Shown piece by piece: positions 30,395-41,560 of a stretch of DNA of 64,000 nt. A program made the translations under genes and the position numbers. The notes under the pieces were generated by a model. That model saw only the letters and a program-made list of their open reading frames with translations. It was not told the origin of the DNA and searched no databases. This stretch comes from Neoceratodus forsteri (lineage: Eukaryota; Chordata; Ceratodontiformes; Ceratodontidae), in assembly GCA_016271365.2 (NCBI GenBank), contig CM057451.1:372827501-372891500 (forward strand), given 5' to 3'. Position 1 is the first letter of the stretch. Each line of letters starts with the position of its first letter.

Positions 30395-31640
30395 GGAGGG
30401 AGGCAGGGCGTACACCCCCTACTTAGGGAACACAAATTGGAGAACTGAGGCCCAAAAACCAGCATCCTGGCGTGACTCAAGGTCGATGTGGTAGTGGGTG
30501 ATGAAGCTGTTTGCTGACTTCCAGGTAGCAGCCCAACAGATTTCCTGGATAGGGATGTCCCTGGAAGCAGCCACTGATGCAGCAGTATGGCAGGTAGAAT
30601 GAGCTCTTATCCCTCTGGGAGGCTCCTTGCCTGCCAACTCGTAGCACAAACCTATGCAAGATGTAATCTACCTTGTAATGGTCCGTTTTGATGCAGGTCT
30701 GCCAGAAGCGGCTTCAGCATAGGTGACAAACAGCTGGCGAACCTCTCCCTGAATTTCCGCTGTCCTCTCCTTATAGTAGGAGAGAGCACATCTCAGGTCC
30801 AAAGTATGGAGCCTGTATTCGGCCTCCAAGGTGTAATTAGGGTAGTATACCAGCAGAATCAACACCTGGTTAAGATGAAACTAACACCACCTTCGGAAGG
30901 AATTACGGGTGAGGGCGTAGGACAAACTTGTCCCTGTGGAAGACCAGAGAAAGGGAGTCTACCGAAAGTGCCAGGAGCTCCGCTGACCTTCTGGCAGACG
31001 TGATGGCCACCAGGAAGGCTGTCTTCCACAACAAGTGTGACAAGGCACACTTGTGCATTGCTTCAGCGGTTTGCCCACCCGAGCTTTGTCAATACCAGCA
31101 GTAGATCCCATGGAGGTGGAGGTTCACGCGCCGGAGGATATAATGGTTCAGGCCTTTGAAAAAGCACCCAACCACTGTCTCCTGTGCCGTCAGCAGACTG
31201 GCCCGTGTCCGGTAAGCAGGGATGGCTGCCAGGTGCACCCTAAGGGTCGATGACCGCAGACCCCCATTGGAAAGAGACCAAAGGTTGTCGAGAATGTTAG
31301 CCACTGGACAGGACAGAGGGTCCAGGCCCCTGCCCTGACACCAAATGGAAAACCTTTTCCATTTGAAAGCGTAACATTTCCTGGTCGATTCCTTTCTGGA
31401 TGCCTCCACAACGGCGTAGACATCATAGGAAAGACCCAAAACCTGGAACTCTAGCCGCTCAGGTACCAGGCTATGAGATGCAGGGTTTGAAGGTCCAGAT
31501 GTAATACCTTTCCCTGACTGAGTGATATCAGGTCCGGGTGTGCAAAGACGCTCCGGGTGCTTGCAGCTGAGGTTGAGGAGATCTGGATACCAGAACTGGC
31601 GCAGCCAGTCTGGGGCTACCGGAATCACCTCCGCCTTGTC
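30395..31640 (-). pseudogene. DIRS-3 tyrosine recombinase (HxxR arginine lost)
   Basis: Core-binding domain in 31,280-31,400: ESTRKCYAFKWKRFSIWC, then LRSSTLRVHLAAIPAY. Arg box at about 30,975-31,020, intact: LVAITSARRSAELLALSV. HxxR box at 30,590-30,605 reads AHSTC, so the catalytic arginine codon is now TGC, consistent with a CpG transition. The tyrosine box at about 30,481-30,510 reads ITHYHIDLE with the Tyr present. The 31,089-31,649 stretch is open, but frames change before the Arg box and again before the HxxR box. Dead enzyme by sequence. Confidence 0.83.
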
Positions 31641-32330
31641 CCTCCTCACCTTGAGGTAACACCTTGTGAATCAGGGGAAATGGAGGGAAGGCGTAGAGGA
31701 GGCCTGGGGTCCATGACCTTGAGAAGGCATCCCCCTGCAGAAAACACTGCTGAGGGGGGCGGGCATGAAACAGCCTCAGCTTGGTGTTTTCCCCGGAGGC
31801 AAACAGGTCCACCATCGGTATGCCCCCATGGGAGAACAGGCTGCAAGCTACTTCTGGATGGAGAGACCACTCGTGAGATGTCTGGCCTAAGTGACTGAGA
31901 GCATCTGCCAGACGGTTTAAGGCTCCTGCCACATGGATGACTAGGAGATATGCCTCCACTCAACTCACAAGGGTCCAGATGCGGAGCGGCTCCTTACACA
32001 GCAGATGGGAGTGCGTGCCGCTCTGTTTGTTGAGGTAGTACATGCCAGTGGTATTGCCCATTTGGATTTGAACCACTTGACCCCAGAGCTGAGGAGTGAA
32101 AGCTGACAGTGCCAGTCTGACTGCTCAGAGCTCCAACAGATTGATATGACATCAGGACTCCTCGGGGATCCAGAGCCTGTGGGCCCTTTTGTCCCCCATG
32201 TGGGCTCTCCAGCCTGTGAGAGAGGCATCGGTCGTGAGGACGAACGTTGGCTCGGGGTGGACAAATAGGATCCCTTCCTGCAACCGGTCTGGGGCAGTCC
32301 ACCATAGGAGAGCGTCCCATATCTTCTGGG
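31641..32330 (-). pseudogene. DIRS-3 RNase H end and Dam-like domain
   Basis: RNase H pieces at about 31,960-32,300 are in shifted frames. The end of RNase H, GALNRLADALSHLG, is at about 31,885-31,925. The Dam-like block follows: HEWSLHPEV, GGIPMVDLFASGENTKL, GDAFSRSW and LLYAFPPFPLIHKVL. The same order occurs in DIRS-1. The IAPDW-type motif is at about 31,600-31,630 (VAPDWLRQFWYPDLL). Confidence 0.75.
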
Positions 32331-33480
32331 TTACAGTGATCAGCTAGTTGAAATGACCGTGGTGCTTAGTCCACTGGGCAGCCAGCTCCCACTGGAGGGG
32401 GCGCACATGCAACTGGGCCCACCAGACCACGTAACCCAGAAGGCGTAGAAAGCCCCGGGCAGGGTGCAAGTGCCCAACCAGAAATGACTGGGCAAAGGAG
32501 GAAAGAACCTCTGCCCTGTCCGCCGGTAGCCAAGCTCTGGCCTGATAAGAGTCAAGCTCTGCCCCAGTGAAGCCCAACACCTGAGAAGACACGAGTTCCA
32601 ACTTGGCTTTGTTGATGAGGAGGCCAAATTGAGAGCAGGTCTGGAGGGCCAGGTTCCTGGACCTCTCCACCTCCTGTTGGGTGAAATCTGCTAGGAACCA
32701 GTCATCGAGGTAGGGGTAAATTCTCCCCCCCCCCGGGAGATGGGCCACCACCACTGCAATGCATTTGGTGAAGACCTGTGGGGCCAATGACAGGTCAAAC
32801 ATCATGGCTCAGAACTCATATAGGGTCTCTTCGACCCTGAAGTGGAGGAACTGCTTATGGGATGAACGGACTGAGACATTAAAGAACACGTCCTGCAGAT
32901 CCAGTGAACAGAACCACATGTTTCACTCCAAGGATGGTATGATCTGAGACAGAGTGACCATCCGAAAGGTGCGTGACCCAAGATATTGACTCAGGTCATG
33001 CAGATCTAGAATGGGGACCAGCCCCCTATCCGCGTGGGCACCAGGAAGTACCTGGAGACACAGCCTCAGTCTGCTGGAGGATCCGCCACAGGAGGAGCTG
33101 AGCGATGTCGTCTCGAAGAGCCGACTGGGTCTGAGCGGATACTCTTTCCTCCTGAGAAGCGTGGGCTCGGCTGGGAGGGTACTGCTCGAACTCCAGAGGC
33201 AGTCACTGACTGACCACTTCGAGAACCCACCTGTACAAAGTGACAACGGACCAGGCGGAAAGGAAGTGGCGGAGCTGACCCCCCACAGGAGGACCAGAAC
33301 AGAGGTGACGGGAGAGGGGATAGCAGTCCTCACCCAGTCACTGAGCAGGCTTGGAGGAGGAGGAGACTCCAGGAATTGAGCCTCGGACTCATTTACGGGC
33401 CTGTTAAGAGTCCAGGCTTGGGCTGAGGGCACCAAGCTTGAGCCTGCTGCTGATGCTGGTGCTGCTGTCCACCTTGAAAG
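32331..33480 (-). pseudogene. DIRS-3 reverse transcriptase
   Basis: LVPILDLHDLSQYLGSRTF at about 32,970-33,030 is the RT entry. FDLSLAPQVFTK at about 32,765-32,800 and IYPYLDDWFLAD with intact YLDD (32,701-32,712) are the palm. GFTGAELDS, FAQSFLVGHLHPARGFLRLL and LGYVVWW follow. Frames shift between 32,805 and 32,923, where the first catalytic Asp region (VFFNVSVRS-like, about 32,870) is degraded. Confidence 0.8.
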
Positions 33481-33483
33481 GAG

Positions 33484-35772
33484 GACTACTGAGCCATAGG
33501 GGAAGAGTGCCAAAACTGCTTCTTTTTCTTCTGCTGGTTCCTGCCCGAAGAACTCTTGGCAGAAGTAGCATCCAAGGTGGCAGTGAATTGCTCAATGCAC
33601 TGAAGGTGACCGGTCACTCCTGGGCCGAACAAATCATTCCTGAGGAAGGGCACGTCACTTAGTTTGTGCTGGGTATCCACCGGAAAGGAGGAGAAAGTCA
33701 GCCAGACCCTGCGGCGAGAGGCAACTGTGGCAGCCATTGAGCGGGCACAAGAATCCCCAATGTCCAGGGCCGTCTGAAGCTGCTGTTTGGTGACAGCACA
33801 GCCCTGATCCCAGTCATTTTCAGCACACTGAGTAGTCCAATGCCACCTCGGATGCTACTTCTGCCAAAAGTTTCTTCGGGCAAGAACCAGCAGAAGAAAA
33901 AGAAGGCTTTTCAGCACTCTTCCCCTATGGCTCAGTGGGGAGATGTGGGAAGACTTCATCCAGTGACCCCAGAAGGGCGTGAGAGAAGTGTGCCATGACG
34001 ACAGCTGAACTTGCCTGATGAAGGCCCAAGGAGGAAGCCACATAGACCTTCCTGGCCAAATGGTCCAAGAGCTTGGACTCTATAAGGAGGTCAGTCAGTG
34101 TCGGCAGAACTGCCAGTACGTCTGAACACAGAGGTGGTCATCCGGCTCTCGGCCAAAGGGTGCTCTGTGAACCCCGCGAGGGACCCCATGGGCATCACGT
34201 ACTTGTGGGCCATGCAGGCAGACTGTGCTGGACAAGAGGTAGGATGCTGCCACAGTTCTAGGGCTGGGCCAACAATGGCCTCAGCCACAGGAAAGGCCTC
34301 CGTCAGGGTATCCCCTCTCTTAAGGATGTCCATAAGAGGGTACTCCGCCTTTTTCTGGATTGGCTCCAGGGGCATCCCTGTAGATTCAGAGATGAGGCGA
34401 AGGATCCCTTGAAGAGACAAGGGACTGTCCTCCATCTCTACGCCAGCGGTCGACTCATCATCGCCTGAATGTGCATGCAAGCCCACGATGTCCAAATCCG
34501 AGGAATCCAGATATAGGGGCCTACCAGTCAGGTCACTTTACCCAAGGGCTGTCCGGGGTGACCGTGACAGACAAACCCCGGGGGAGCCCGGTGTCAGGCC
34601 TGTCTTCCTTGGAAGGAGCCCCTCCCACAGGCTGTTTGGGAGTGGTTCCACCACTATCGGTGGAGAGGCCGTTTTGGGCCGAACAGGTAGTCTCGCCTGC
34701 TCTGCAGGCTGCGGAACCGATTTGATCAGTTCCGAAGGAGTCGGTTTCGGCCTAGGAGGCGAAAGCCAAGCGATGGCCTGTGTAAAAGCCGGAGTGGGCT
34801 TGTGCCCGGTCAAAATTAGCTGTTGCCACATGAGGTCCTCGTAGTGCCGGAGTTTCTGCCGGAACCTCTCATCAGAGGAGGAAGAGGATGACCTGTGGCG
34901 TTGCCTCTTTTTAGAGCGCTTATGGCTTTTCTTCAGCCTGTGGGTCGAGGGGGTCAGAAACCTCAATGGAGATCGGGTGGGCAGACTCGGTCGCTCGAGA
35001 GACACCAGTGGTACCGGTGATTTCCCGGGATCAAGGACCACATCTTCGACTGGAGTCCCAGCACACTGGGTCTCCTCATCTGGAAAGGTCAGACTAGGGG
35101 TTCAATTGAGGGAATCGTCAACCGGAGTCGCCGATATTGGATCAATGGGATCAATCACGATCTCAAACTCGTCAACAGATAGTTTGGTTGACTGGCCAGA
35201 CGGCAAAGCCGGAAAGCCAGTGGCCGAAGAGGCATTCTCTACTGAAGTCAAGACTGCATGCTCTCGAGACCGAGATCTCTCCTGCTCCAAAGAACATCTC
35301 AGTCGAGATGAAGACGATCCCAGATCCTTCTACCGCTTACAAGATCGAGAGAAGTGCGAGCCTGAAGATGCCTCTCCCTCGGTCGGAAGAGACTGACACA
35401 ACTCCTGGAAGGAACCAGAGAAGGTGGAGCCCAGACTGAGTGGAACAAAAAAACCCCAAGAGGAATCCGCAGCACGAGCCGCTTCCTCCTCGAATGCCTG
35501 CATGCATTCCAACTGCTCGACGGATCCCCCAGCCGTGGAAACCGCCCGAGCCTCCTTGGATTTCACCAGAAGGTTCCTCTTTTCCAGCCTCCCCAGCTTC
35601 AGGCGTGCTAGACGGTCGTAGAGGACGGAGGGATGAAAAGCCAAACACATATTGCATGAAGAGGTGTCATGGTCGACACCGAAGCAATAGATGCACTTGG
35701 TGTAGGATCGGTATGCGATATCTTCTGGCCACAAGGGCACCAGCGAAATCTGGGGGACGACTTGTCTTCCAT
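33484..35772 (-). pseudogene. DIRS-3 gag (broken, with internal inverted duplication)
   Basis: Start ATG at 35,770-35,772 (MEDKSSPRF). The Cys/His motif is WCPCGQK, then after a shift CIYCFGVDHDTSSCNMC (about 35,660-35,710). A Ser/Arg- and Lys-rich segment (KKSHKRSKKRQRHRSSSSSS) is at about 34,880-34,940. A central open frame spans 34,538-35,041 and another 34,091-34,495. The C-terminal part is at 33,486-33,737 (MAATVASRRR, LRNDLFGPGVTGHLQC, SGRNQQKKKK). 33,795-33,943 is an inverted copy of 33,484-33,625, interrupting the frame. Length about 760 codons if restored, longer than DIRS-1 gag. Confidence 0.72.
33795..33943 (+). repeat. Inverted duplication inside DIRS-3 gag
   Basis: 33,484-33,625 and 33,795-33,943 are reverse complements over about 145 bp with roughly 90% match by eye (for example CTTCTTTTTCTTCTGCTGGT against ACCAGCAGAAGAAAAAGAAG). 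The 33,484 copy is native gag C-terminal coding sequence, so the other is the added piece. The spacer is about 170 bp. Confidence 0.82.
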
Positions 35773-36045
35773 TATCGAAGCGACAAACTTGTGATCACTA
35801 ACGCGAACGATGCAAATTCTTGATAGAACTGAAGGTTTGAAAGCCAGGGCCTACGAAATGCATAAGTACGAGGGAGACAACCTCAATCTTCCAGAGGAAA
35901 GGAAGATCTGGCGTCATGGGGCGGAGCCAAGGTATATACCACCCAGGTGGGTGGGAGAAGCCAGCTTGAAGACTTCCGGTGAGATTTAAAGTGGTAGGAG
36001 ACATGCCAAAGAGTGTGGATGAACAACATATCCATGATCCTAGAA
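35773..36045 (-). repeat. DIRS-3 5' leader and 5' inverted terminal repeat
   Basis: The ITR from about 35,905 includes GGGGCGGAGCCAAGGTATAT and GAGTGTGGATGAACAACATA. The outer ATCCATGATCCTAGA belongs to this end and the ICR. Confidence 0.85.
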
Positions 36046-36059
36046 TTTCCATTATTCCT

Positions 36060-36240
36060 ACAGCTTGCCATTTTTCTTTACCTTACCCGTCTCTTTTTTC
36101 TTACTTAATCTCACTGCAGTCTTTCTTCTTGCTCTGGCCACTTTCTTCAACCTCTCTCATTTCAGTCTTTTTTTTTGTTCTATATTTCTTTGTGCTCTCT
36201 CTCTCTACAATTTACTTTTTTATTTACCTTTTTTTTTGTA
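36060..36240. repeat. Pyrimidine-rich low-complexity tract
   Basis: T/C-rich on the plus strand with several T-runs. The long plus-strand frames over it are compositional. Confidence 0.8.
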
Positions 36241-37780
36241 CTTTATTTTTATTTATTTTCCAATGAGATCTCATTGAGCATACATATAGCAAACAGACCA
36301 TAATAATATTTCCATCTGGGAACAGGTCCCTTAATAAAAGTAACAAGAGCATTTGCCATACTGAGTTACCACATGGGGGTAATGCTATAACTAGTACAAG
36401 ACTAAATAAATAGAAAATTAAACATCCTGTATTTGTGCTGTGTAAAAGAGACCAAGAGCAGCATGGCTATATCTATAACGATTAAAATGTCCAGCATTTT
36501 GTCCCAAAAAAATTCGCTCAATAAGAGCAAATGGCGCCATGTATAATATCTGAGTTAACTACCAAAGTAGATTTCCTGAACATATATTTTGGAGCAAAGA
36601 AGGAAATTTTTTTTTTTTTGGGGAGGGGGCGATATAAGTTAGCCCACCCTCCTGGTTAGACCACATCCCTTAATAATTCTAATATTACAGAACAGTAGTT
36701 AAACTGCATGGAAACTATCTATCTTAATTTGTTCAAATAGTATACAAAAAAAACACTCAGAGCAGATCTCCAAAGTCCCTTCAAGTGTCCGAATTAGAGT
36801 CTTCTTGGGTACTCACATTCCTCGTAGCCATTCTAGCAGCCCATTTTCCTGCCTCCACAGGGTCCATAAATAGATAGACCTTTCCCTCATGGACTATGCC
36901 TAGGCAAGCCGGGAAAACTATAGTGTGAGATACACCTGCTTCTCATAGGATTTGCCTAACCACATCAAACTTCTTGCGGCGTTGCCACGTTGCAAAGCTT
37001 AAGTCTGGAAACAGAAACACTGGGTGATCTTCGATCATCAGCGGGCCTGCCCTTCGAGCCAGCACCAATATCCTATCTCGCACTCCTGCCCCAGAAGTAA
37101 CGATCATCAGGGTGCGAGGCTCCTCTGATTGTTGTCGATCACGCGGATTGACTCTGTAGATCTTCTGTATACCCACGATTGGATCTTGCCCCGCAGCCAG
37201 CAATTTTTCAGTAAGGAATTCTTGAATTGCCATGAGAGAGGGATGATCTCCTCGAAGCCTTCTGGCAAGCCCAACAGTCGTATATTAGCTCCTAATTTGA
37301 TTTTCCATAGTATCGAGCTCATGACGGACATGTTGCATTTCTTTGGACATCAAGGCAGCAGCTCCGTTGGCAGAGTCAGCCCTTTTTGTTACCTCCATAA
37401 ATTCCAACTTTAGGCCTTCCACCGCAGATTCCAGTACTACCACCTGGCTATTAAAGGAATCCACTTTTTGAGAGAGGCTAGCCACAGAAATGATCAAGGT
37501 CTGCATTTTCAGCCACAGCGTCGTGAGAGATTCTTCAGTTCCAGAAATAGTTTTAGTTAAGTCTTCTGGGGCCGATCGCGAGGTTTGTGCCGCACCACAG
37601 CTTTTCCCTCGATCTGAACCTCCTGTAGCTTTATCACGTTTAGGATTCCCCATATTTCCTAATTCAATGGTCGGGAGTCCGATCTGATAGTCCAATTTGA
37701 TTCAAACAGCATGTAAAATGCAGCTTTTGTTATTTAAATGTGGAAAATTGTAGAGATGTATTTTCTTGCTTCCACCAAGC
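36228..37780 (-). mobile_element. Second L1-like element with ORF1 only
   Basis: Minus-strand element: a short 5' part, ORF1 at 37,653-36,781, a 3' UTR of about 540 bp and an A-rich end (AAATAAATAAAAATAAAGTA, then an A-run at about 36,228-36,236). There is no ORF2. Unrelated in detail to the 10,830-12,813 element but with the same layout. The 5' end position is uncertain. Confidence 0.6.
36781..37653 (-). pseudogene. L1-type ORF1 protein
   Basis: Starts at ATG 37,651-37,653 (MGNPKRDKATGG). The coiled-coil-like region is about 37,330-37,560 (LSQKVDSFNSQVVVLESAVE). The RRM start KLGANIRLLGLPEGFEE is at about 37,250-37,300, where one stop or shift occurs. Then AIQEFLTEKL, IQKIYRVNPRDRQQ and RTLMIVTS follow, and the C-terminal domain has RKKFDVVRQIL. 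It ends after an acidic tail with TGA at 36,781-36,783. About 290 codons, near the usual ORF1 length. Breaks: a stop after IRS near 37,285, a frame change near 37,240, and a TGA-equivalent after RQIL at about 36,943. Confidence 0.75.
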
Positions 37781-38170
37781 TCGGGCTCCACATCGCCCCC
37801 CTTTATTTACCTCTTGACTACTTCCTCTGTGGCTTTCAATTGTTCTTGATCATAATTTTCTCCTCACTGCAATTTAGTATTTTAATCCGGTAGTGACTAT
37901 AGTTTCATTAAGCCTCATCCCCCGCCCTCCTGCTTCACGTACAGGGATTATTATCCTGGACAAATATTTACTACAACAGCTTATAGGGATATCCTATAAT
38001 TGCCTTGGTAAGCAGAAATGGGCCAGGCTTACCTCAAAGGCCTAAACCCCTGTTCTCGTGCATCTGTAATCTGTTTATGTTCTGTCCCTTACTTTGTTCT
38101 GAAATTAAGTGGTAAAGGCATTCAGCGCCCCCCCCCACCCAATTGTACATAGCGTGTGACACCAACGTTT
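37781..38170. other. No recognisable gene
   Basis: Short unassigned stretch between the ORF1-only element and the SINE-like copy. A C-run sits at 38,129-38,137. Confidence 0.45.
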
Positions 38171-38510
38171 CTTCAAAGTTTTTTTTTTTTGTTGTTTTTT
38201 TTTTTAATATATAGATTTTTATTGGCTTTTTTCTACGTTTTTCTCCCCATCTCTGTGCCCCAGGCATGCGCATGTGTGTGGAGGCACGCACACCTACACC
38301 CAGGCCCTCGGTTACACTGCTGCCCCGTCTACCCACTGGACTTCCAGCCGGTGGGAGCAATACTAGGGCAATGACCACCCAGAGAGGAGAGCTACATTTC
38401 GGCTGCTCAATCCTGCTCCCTCCCATTCTCCAACAACCCGACAGTTTCCAAATCCGGGTCGCCGTCCAGCGCCACATCCCTCAGCGCTACCGGGCTGGCA
38501 ACTTCAAAGT
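38171..38510 (-). mobile_element. SINE-like retroposon, family G copy 2, with TSDs
   Basis: The 9-bp direct repeat CTTCAAAGT at 38,171-38,179 and 38,502-38,510 flanks it. The minus-strand head GCCAGCCCGGTAGCGCTGAG matches copy 1. The poly(A) end is the T-run at 38,180-38,190. At about 322 bp it is shorter than copies 1 and 3 and differs in the middle. Confidence 0.78.
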
Positions 38511-38929
38511 GGTTTTCACGTGGTTCTTTGGTGCCAGTCCATCACACGGTCCCACTCAAGTCCCACAATGTAGAAGTCTTTGCTGGGCACTGGCCCATCC
38601 TGTGACTACTTACCCTACAGTCACACGAATCAATGCAGCAGGATTTATTTTGTAACTTGGCAATTACTGTACATGCCCCCATAGACAACTGGCAAAATTT
38701 CATTTTATATTGCATCTTCTAGCTGCCACCTCTAAAGTGAAGCCCAGTAGCCAGATTACATCAATGAAGGTGTTCTCAACAATTTTCAAAGGGAAGCATG
38801 CATGCACACAGACCCCAGCTAAATATCAATGAACCCCCTCCCCAAACATCATTTCAAGATCATCCCTTGAATGTCTTCTTCTGTTTCTATCACATTCCTT
38901 TTCAGATAAAGAAGGTAGAAGGTCTGATA
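38511..38929. other. No recognisable gene
   Basis: No motif or repeat recognised. Confidence 0.45.
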
Positions 38930-39240
38930 CATGGAGCAATGCTTACTTAATTCGCTAGCGGTACATCTTAACCTACGGATGCCTCTAACCACTCACTGGC
39001 TTTGTCAGATACAGCGTTCCCAAGCCCTTTTCCATGTGTGCCCCTGCTGGAGAGAAGCCGACTCTCAGGGCCTTGGGCACTACCTTAAACCAGCCGTCCT
39101 GGAATGTGAGGTTGGGAACGCTAAAGCCAAGACTCTGGGTGGTATGCTCACAATTACAGGATGGGGGTAGGGGCAGCAGCATGGTCAACCCTGGAATCTA
39201 TAATAAAAGATATAGTGGGTGGGGGAATTTACACCTCCCT
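38930..39240. repeat. Diverged repeat T, copy 1
   Basis: Matches 44,920-45,230 in the same orientation at low identity: ATCTTAACCTACGGATGCCTCT against ATCTTAACCTGAAGATGCCTCT, CTTAAACCAGC against TTTTAAACCAGC, AATAAAAGATATAGTGGG against AATAAAAGACACAGTGGG. The copies flank DIRS-2. Confidence 0.6.
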
Positions 39241-39323
39241 AGTCTGGTTCTGGGTGGCACCCTCACAAGGTAAGAGGGCTTGGATGGGGCAGGGTCAGCA
39301 GTGCAGTTACCCACCTGATCTGG

Positions 39324-39520
39324 AAGAAAAAAAAAAACACTCACCTTAGTAATGTTTCTTCTATTGGAGTCTTGCTGTATTCTGACAAGTGCAGTTAGCC
39401 CCAGCCTTTAAACTGCCCCGGAGAAGAAAAGGTTAACCTTTCTATGTAGAGCATAGAATGCTGAGCTTGAGCTCGGTTGATGTCTCTGTTTTCCTTTGAA
39501 AGCTAACTGTCAGATTCTTA
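39324..39520 (-). repeat. DIRS-2 3' inverted terminal repeat
   Basis: Inverted match to 44,716-44,875 from TCTTGCTGTATTCTGACAAG inward. The outer CACTCACCTTAGTAATGTTT pairs with the ICR's left half. Confidence 0.9.
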
Positions 39521-39778
39521 CGCGCAACACTCTAATAGTATTCTATGTGGAAATTGTAAAAAAAAATTGTAATAGCCCACTGGCAACAAAAAGTTTTGGA
39601 TTACCAAAGACGACTCAAGTCAGGAAACCCAAAAACTCAAAAACCCAAACCAAACTGGAATATAATAAAATAAACACCCACACAAAAGAAGAGGGTGTAA
39701 AAAGAGCACCCATGAGGTGCAACACTGCACCTGCCCACTTCCCAAAACCAGGTTCTGAGAGGGGAGGCAGGGAGGGAG

Positions 39779-39882
39779 GTCAGAATACAACAAAACTCCA
39801 TTAGAAGAAACACAATTACTAAGGTGAGTCATTTTTTTCTTCAAACAATTTGAAATCTTGCTGTATTCTGACAAGTGCAGAC
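39779..39882. repeat. DIRS-2 internal complementary region
   Basis: The left half, ending AATTACTAAGGTGAGTCATT, is complementary to the left end. The right half TTCAAACAATTTGAAATCTT, then GCTGTATTCTGAC, is complementary to the right end at 44,853-44,886. Confidence 0.88.
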
Positions 39883-39959
39883 TATGAAGCAGTACCTCCA
39901 TGGAGGAGGGACAGAACCTACTTTGGGAATAGGCTCTGAAGTACTGCTGTGCCAAACCG

Positions 39960-41000
39960 AGCATCACTCCTAGCCTGGATATCCAGAGAGCAATGCTTGG
40001 TAAAAGTACTGTTTTCCAGGTGGCTGCTTGACAAATTTCTAAGAGAAGGATATCCCTGGCAGCAGCCAGGGAAGCAGCTGTACCTCTTGTGGAATGAGCC
40101 CTCAGGCCTGAGGGTGGAATTTTTCCCAGTTTTTCATAGCAGAACTGTATATAAGTTTGCCCCCTCCCACTTTTCCATAAGTGAGGAACAACTGGAGGAA
40201 GTCAAACCTGTAACCTTTAGTACGCTCTATGAAGTAACTAAGGGCTCTTTTAACATCTAAACAGTGTAACCTCCTCTCTCCTGAGGAAAAATGATCAGTG
40301 AAGAAAAAAGGAAGAGACAGACTGATTTAAATGGAAGTCTGAAACCACTTTGGGCAAGAACCTTCTATTGGTTTTAAGGACCACTTTATCCCTGTGAAAG
40401 GAGAAAATCAGGTTCCATTGATAGGGCGTGCAGTTCACTGATACGCCTGGCAGAGGTAATGGCTACCAAGAACAATTTTCCAAGTCAAGTACTTAAGCTC
40501 TGATAAGGACATAGGCTCAAAAGGAAGTTGCATAAGTTGAGCAATGCAAACATTCAAATCTCAGGCAAGGACAGGGTCTATAAAAGGAGGACTGGTGTGA
40601 AGCAATCCTTTAAAAGATTTACAGAACACAGGATGAGAAGACAGGGAGGAAGACTTCCCCACAGACAGAAACACAGAAACGCAGAAACAGCTGACAAGTG
40701 TACCTTGAGAGTAGCTGGTCTGAGGCCTAGGCCATTAAGATGGACCACATAATCCAGAACCATAGGCAATTCAGCAGTATATGGGGAAATATGCTCCTTA
40801 GAACACCAAATGCTTAATCTCTTCCATTTGGAGTTATAAGCCTTTCTGCTGGAGGGCTTTCGAGAAGCTTTGAGAATATCCAGAACCTCTTGAGAAAGAT
40901 GCAGATCTGCAAACTAACTCTTCAAGAGCCATGCCTTGAGATTGAGAGACTTAAGATTGGGGTACCAAATCCTGCCCTGAGAGAATGTTAACAGGTTGTA
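39960..41000 (-). pseudogene. DIRS-2 tyrosine recombinase (catalytic Tyr to Cys)
   Basis: HxxR box at about 40,085-40,110: LRAHSTRGTAASLAAARD, intact. The tyrosine box at about 39,985-40,005 reads FTKHCSLDI where DIRS-1 has FTKHYSLDI. The nucleophilic tyrosine is lost through a TAC-to-TGC-type change. The Arg box at about 40,440-40,475 is present but out of frame (VAITSARRISEL). The core-binding segment at about 40,680-40,860 is broken by several stops, while LRPATLKVHLSAVSAF at about 40,690-40,740 is still readable. Confidence 0.8.
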
Positions 41001-41560
41001 ATTCCTGGGAAGAGACAGGGGAATATGGACTGCTAGGGACAACAACAGCGGGTACCAGGGCTGTCTGGCCCAATCTGGAGCAATCAAAATCACTTTGCAA
41101 GGTTGAGACCTTATCTTGACTAAAACTTTGAACAGGAGTGGGAAGGGAGGGAAGGCATACAGAAATTTCCCTTCCCAATTCAGAATCAGGGCATACACGG
41201 AGACTGAGCCCAAGACTGAGGGTCTGCAACAAAAAAGAGGAAGTTGGTGATTTTTCTGGGGCTGCAAAGAGATCTATCTCTGGAGTGCCCCACCTTGAAA
41301 AAATCACTTTCAACACCTGAGGGTCCAGGGACCATTTGTGATGGCCCTGAGAAATCCTGCTCAGTGCTAGCACAGTGTCTTTCCCTGGAAGGTGGATTGT
41401 TACCAGAGAGGTTTGCAGGGAATAAGCCAGGGACCACAATTTCATGGCTTGCGTGGACAGAGTGCCTCCCTGCTTGTTGATGTGTGGTGGTGTCCATTCT
41501 GACCTAAACCACCTTGTCTGCACTGACTGAGAGAAAGTTTTCAGGGCCCAAAAAACTGCC
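41001..41560 (-). pseudogene. DIRS-2 RNase H end and Dam-like domain
   Basis: From high to low coordinate: HINKQGGTLSTQAMKLWSLA (the site where DIRS-N entered DIRS-1), IHLPGKDTVLALSRISQG (DAL lost from ADALSR), HKWSLDP, WGTPEIDLFAAP, then after a shift YALILNWEGKFLYAFPPF and IAPDWARQPWYP. It shows the same domain order as DIRS-1. Confidence 0.75.

Larger units (their letters stand above)
30044..36045 (-). mobile_element. DIRS-type retrotransposon DIRS-3
   Basis: 6.0 kb, a different family from DIRS-1 and DIRS-2. ITRs at about 30,075-30,222 and 35,905-36,040 look about 92% identical by eye. Unshared outer ends match the ICR at 30,270-30,375. Minus-strand order: gag (from ATG 35,772), RT, RNase H, Dam-like domain, recombinase. 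No target-site duplication is seen. Inactive: gag and RT frames are broken, the recombinase HxxR arginine reads Cys, and gag contains an inverted duplication. Confidence 0.9.
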
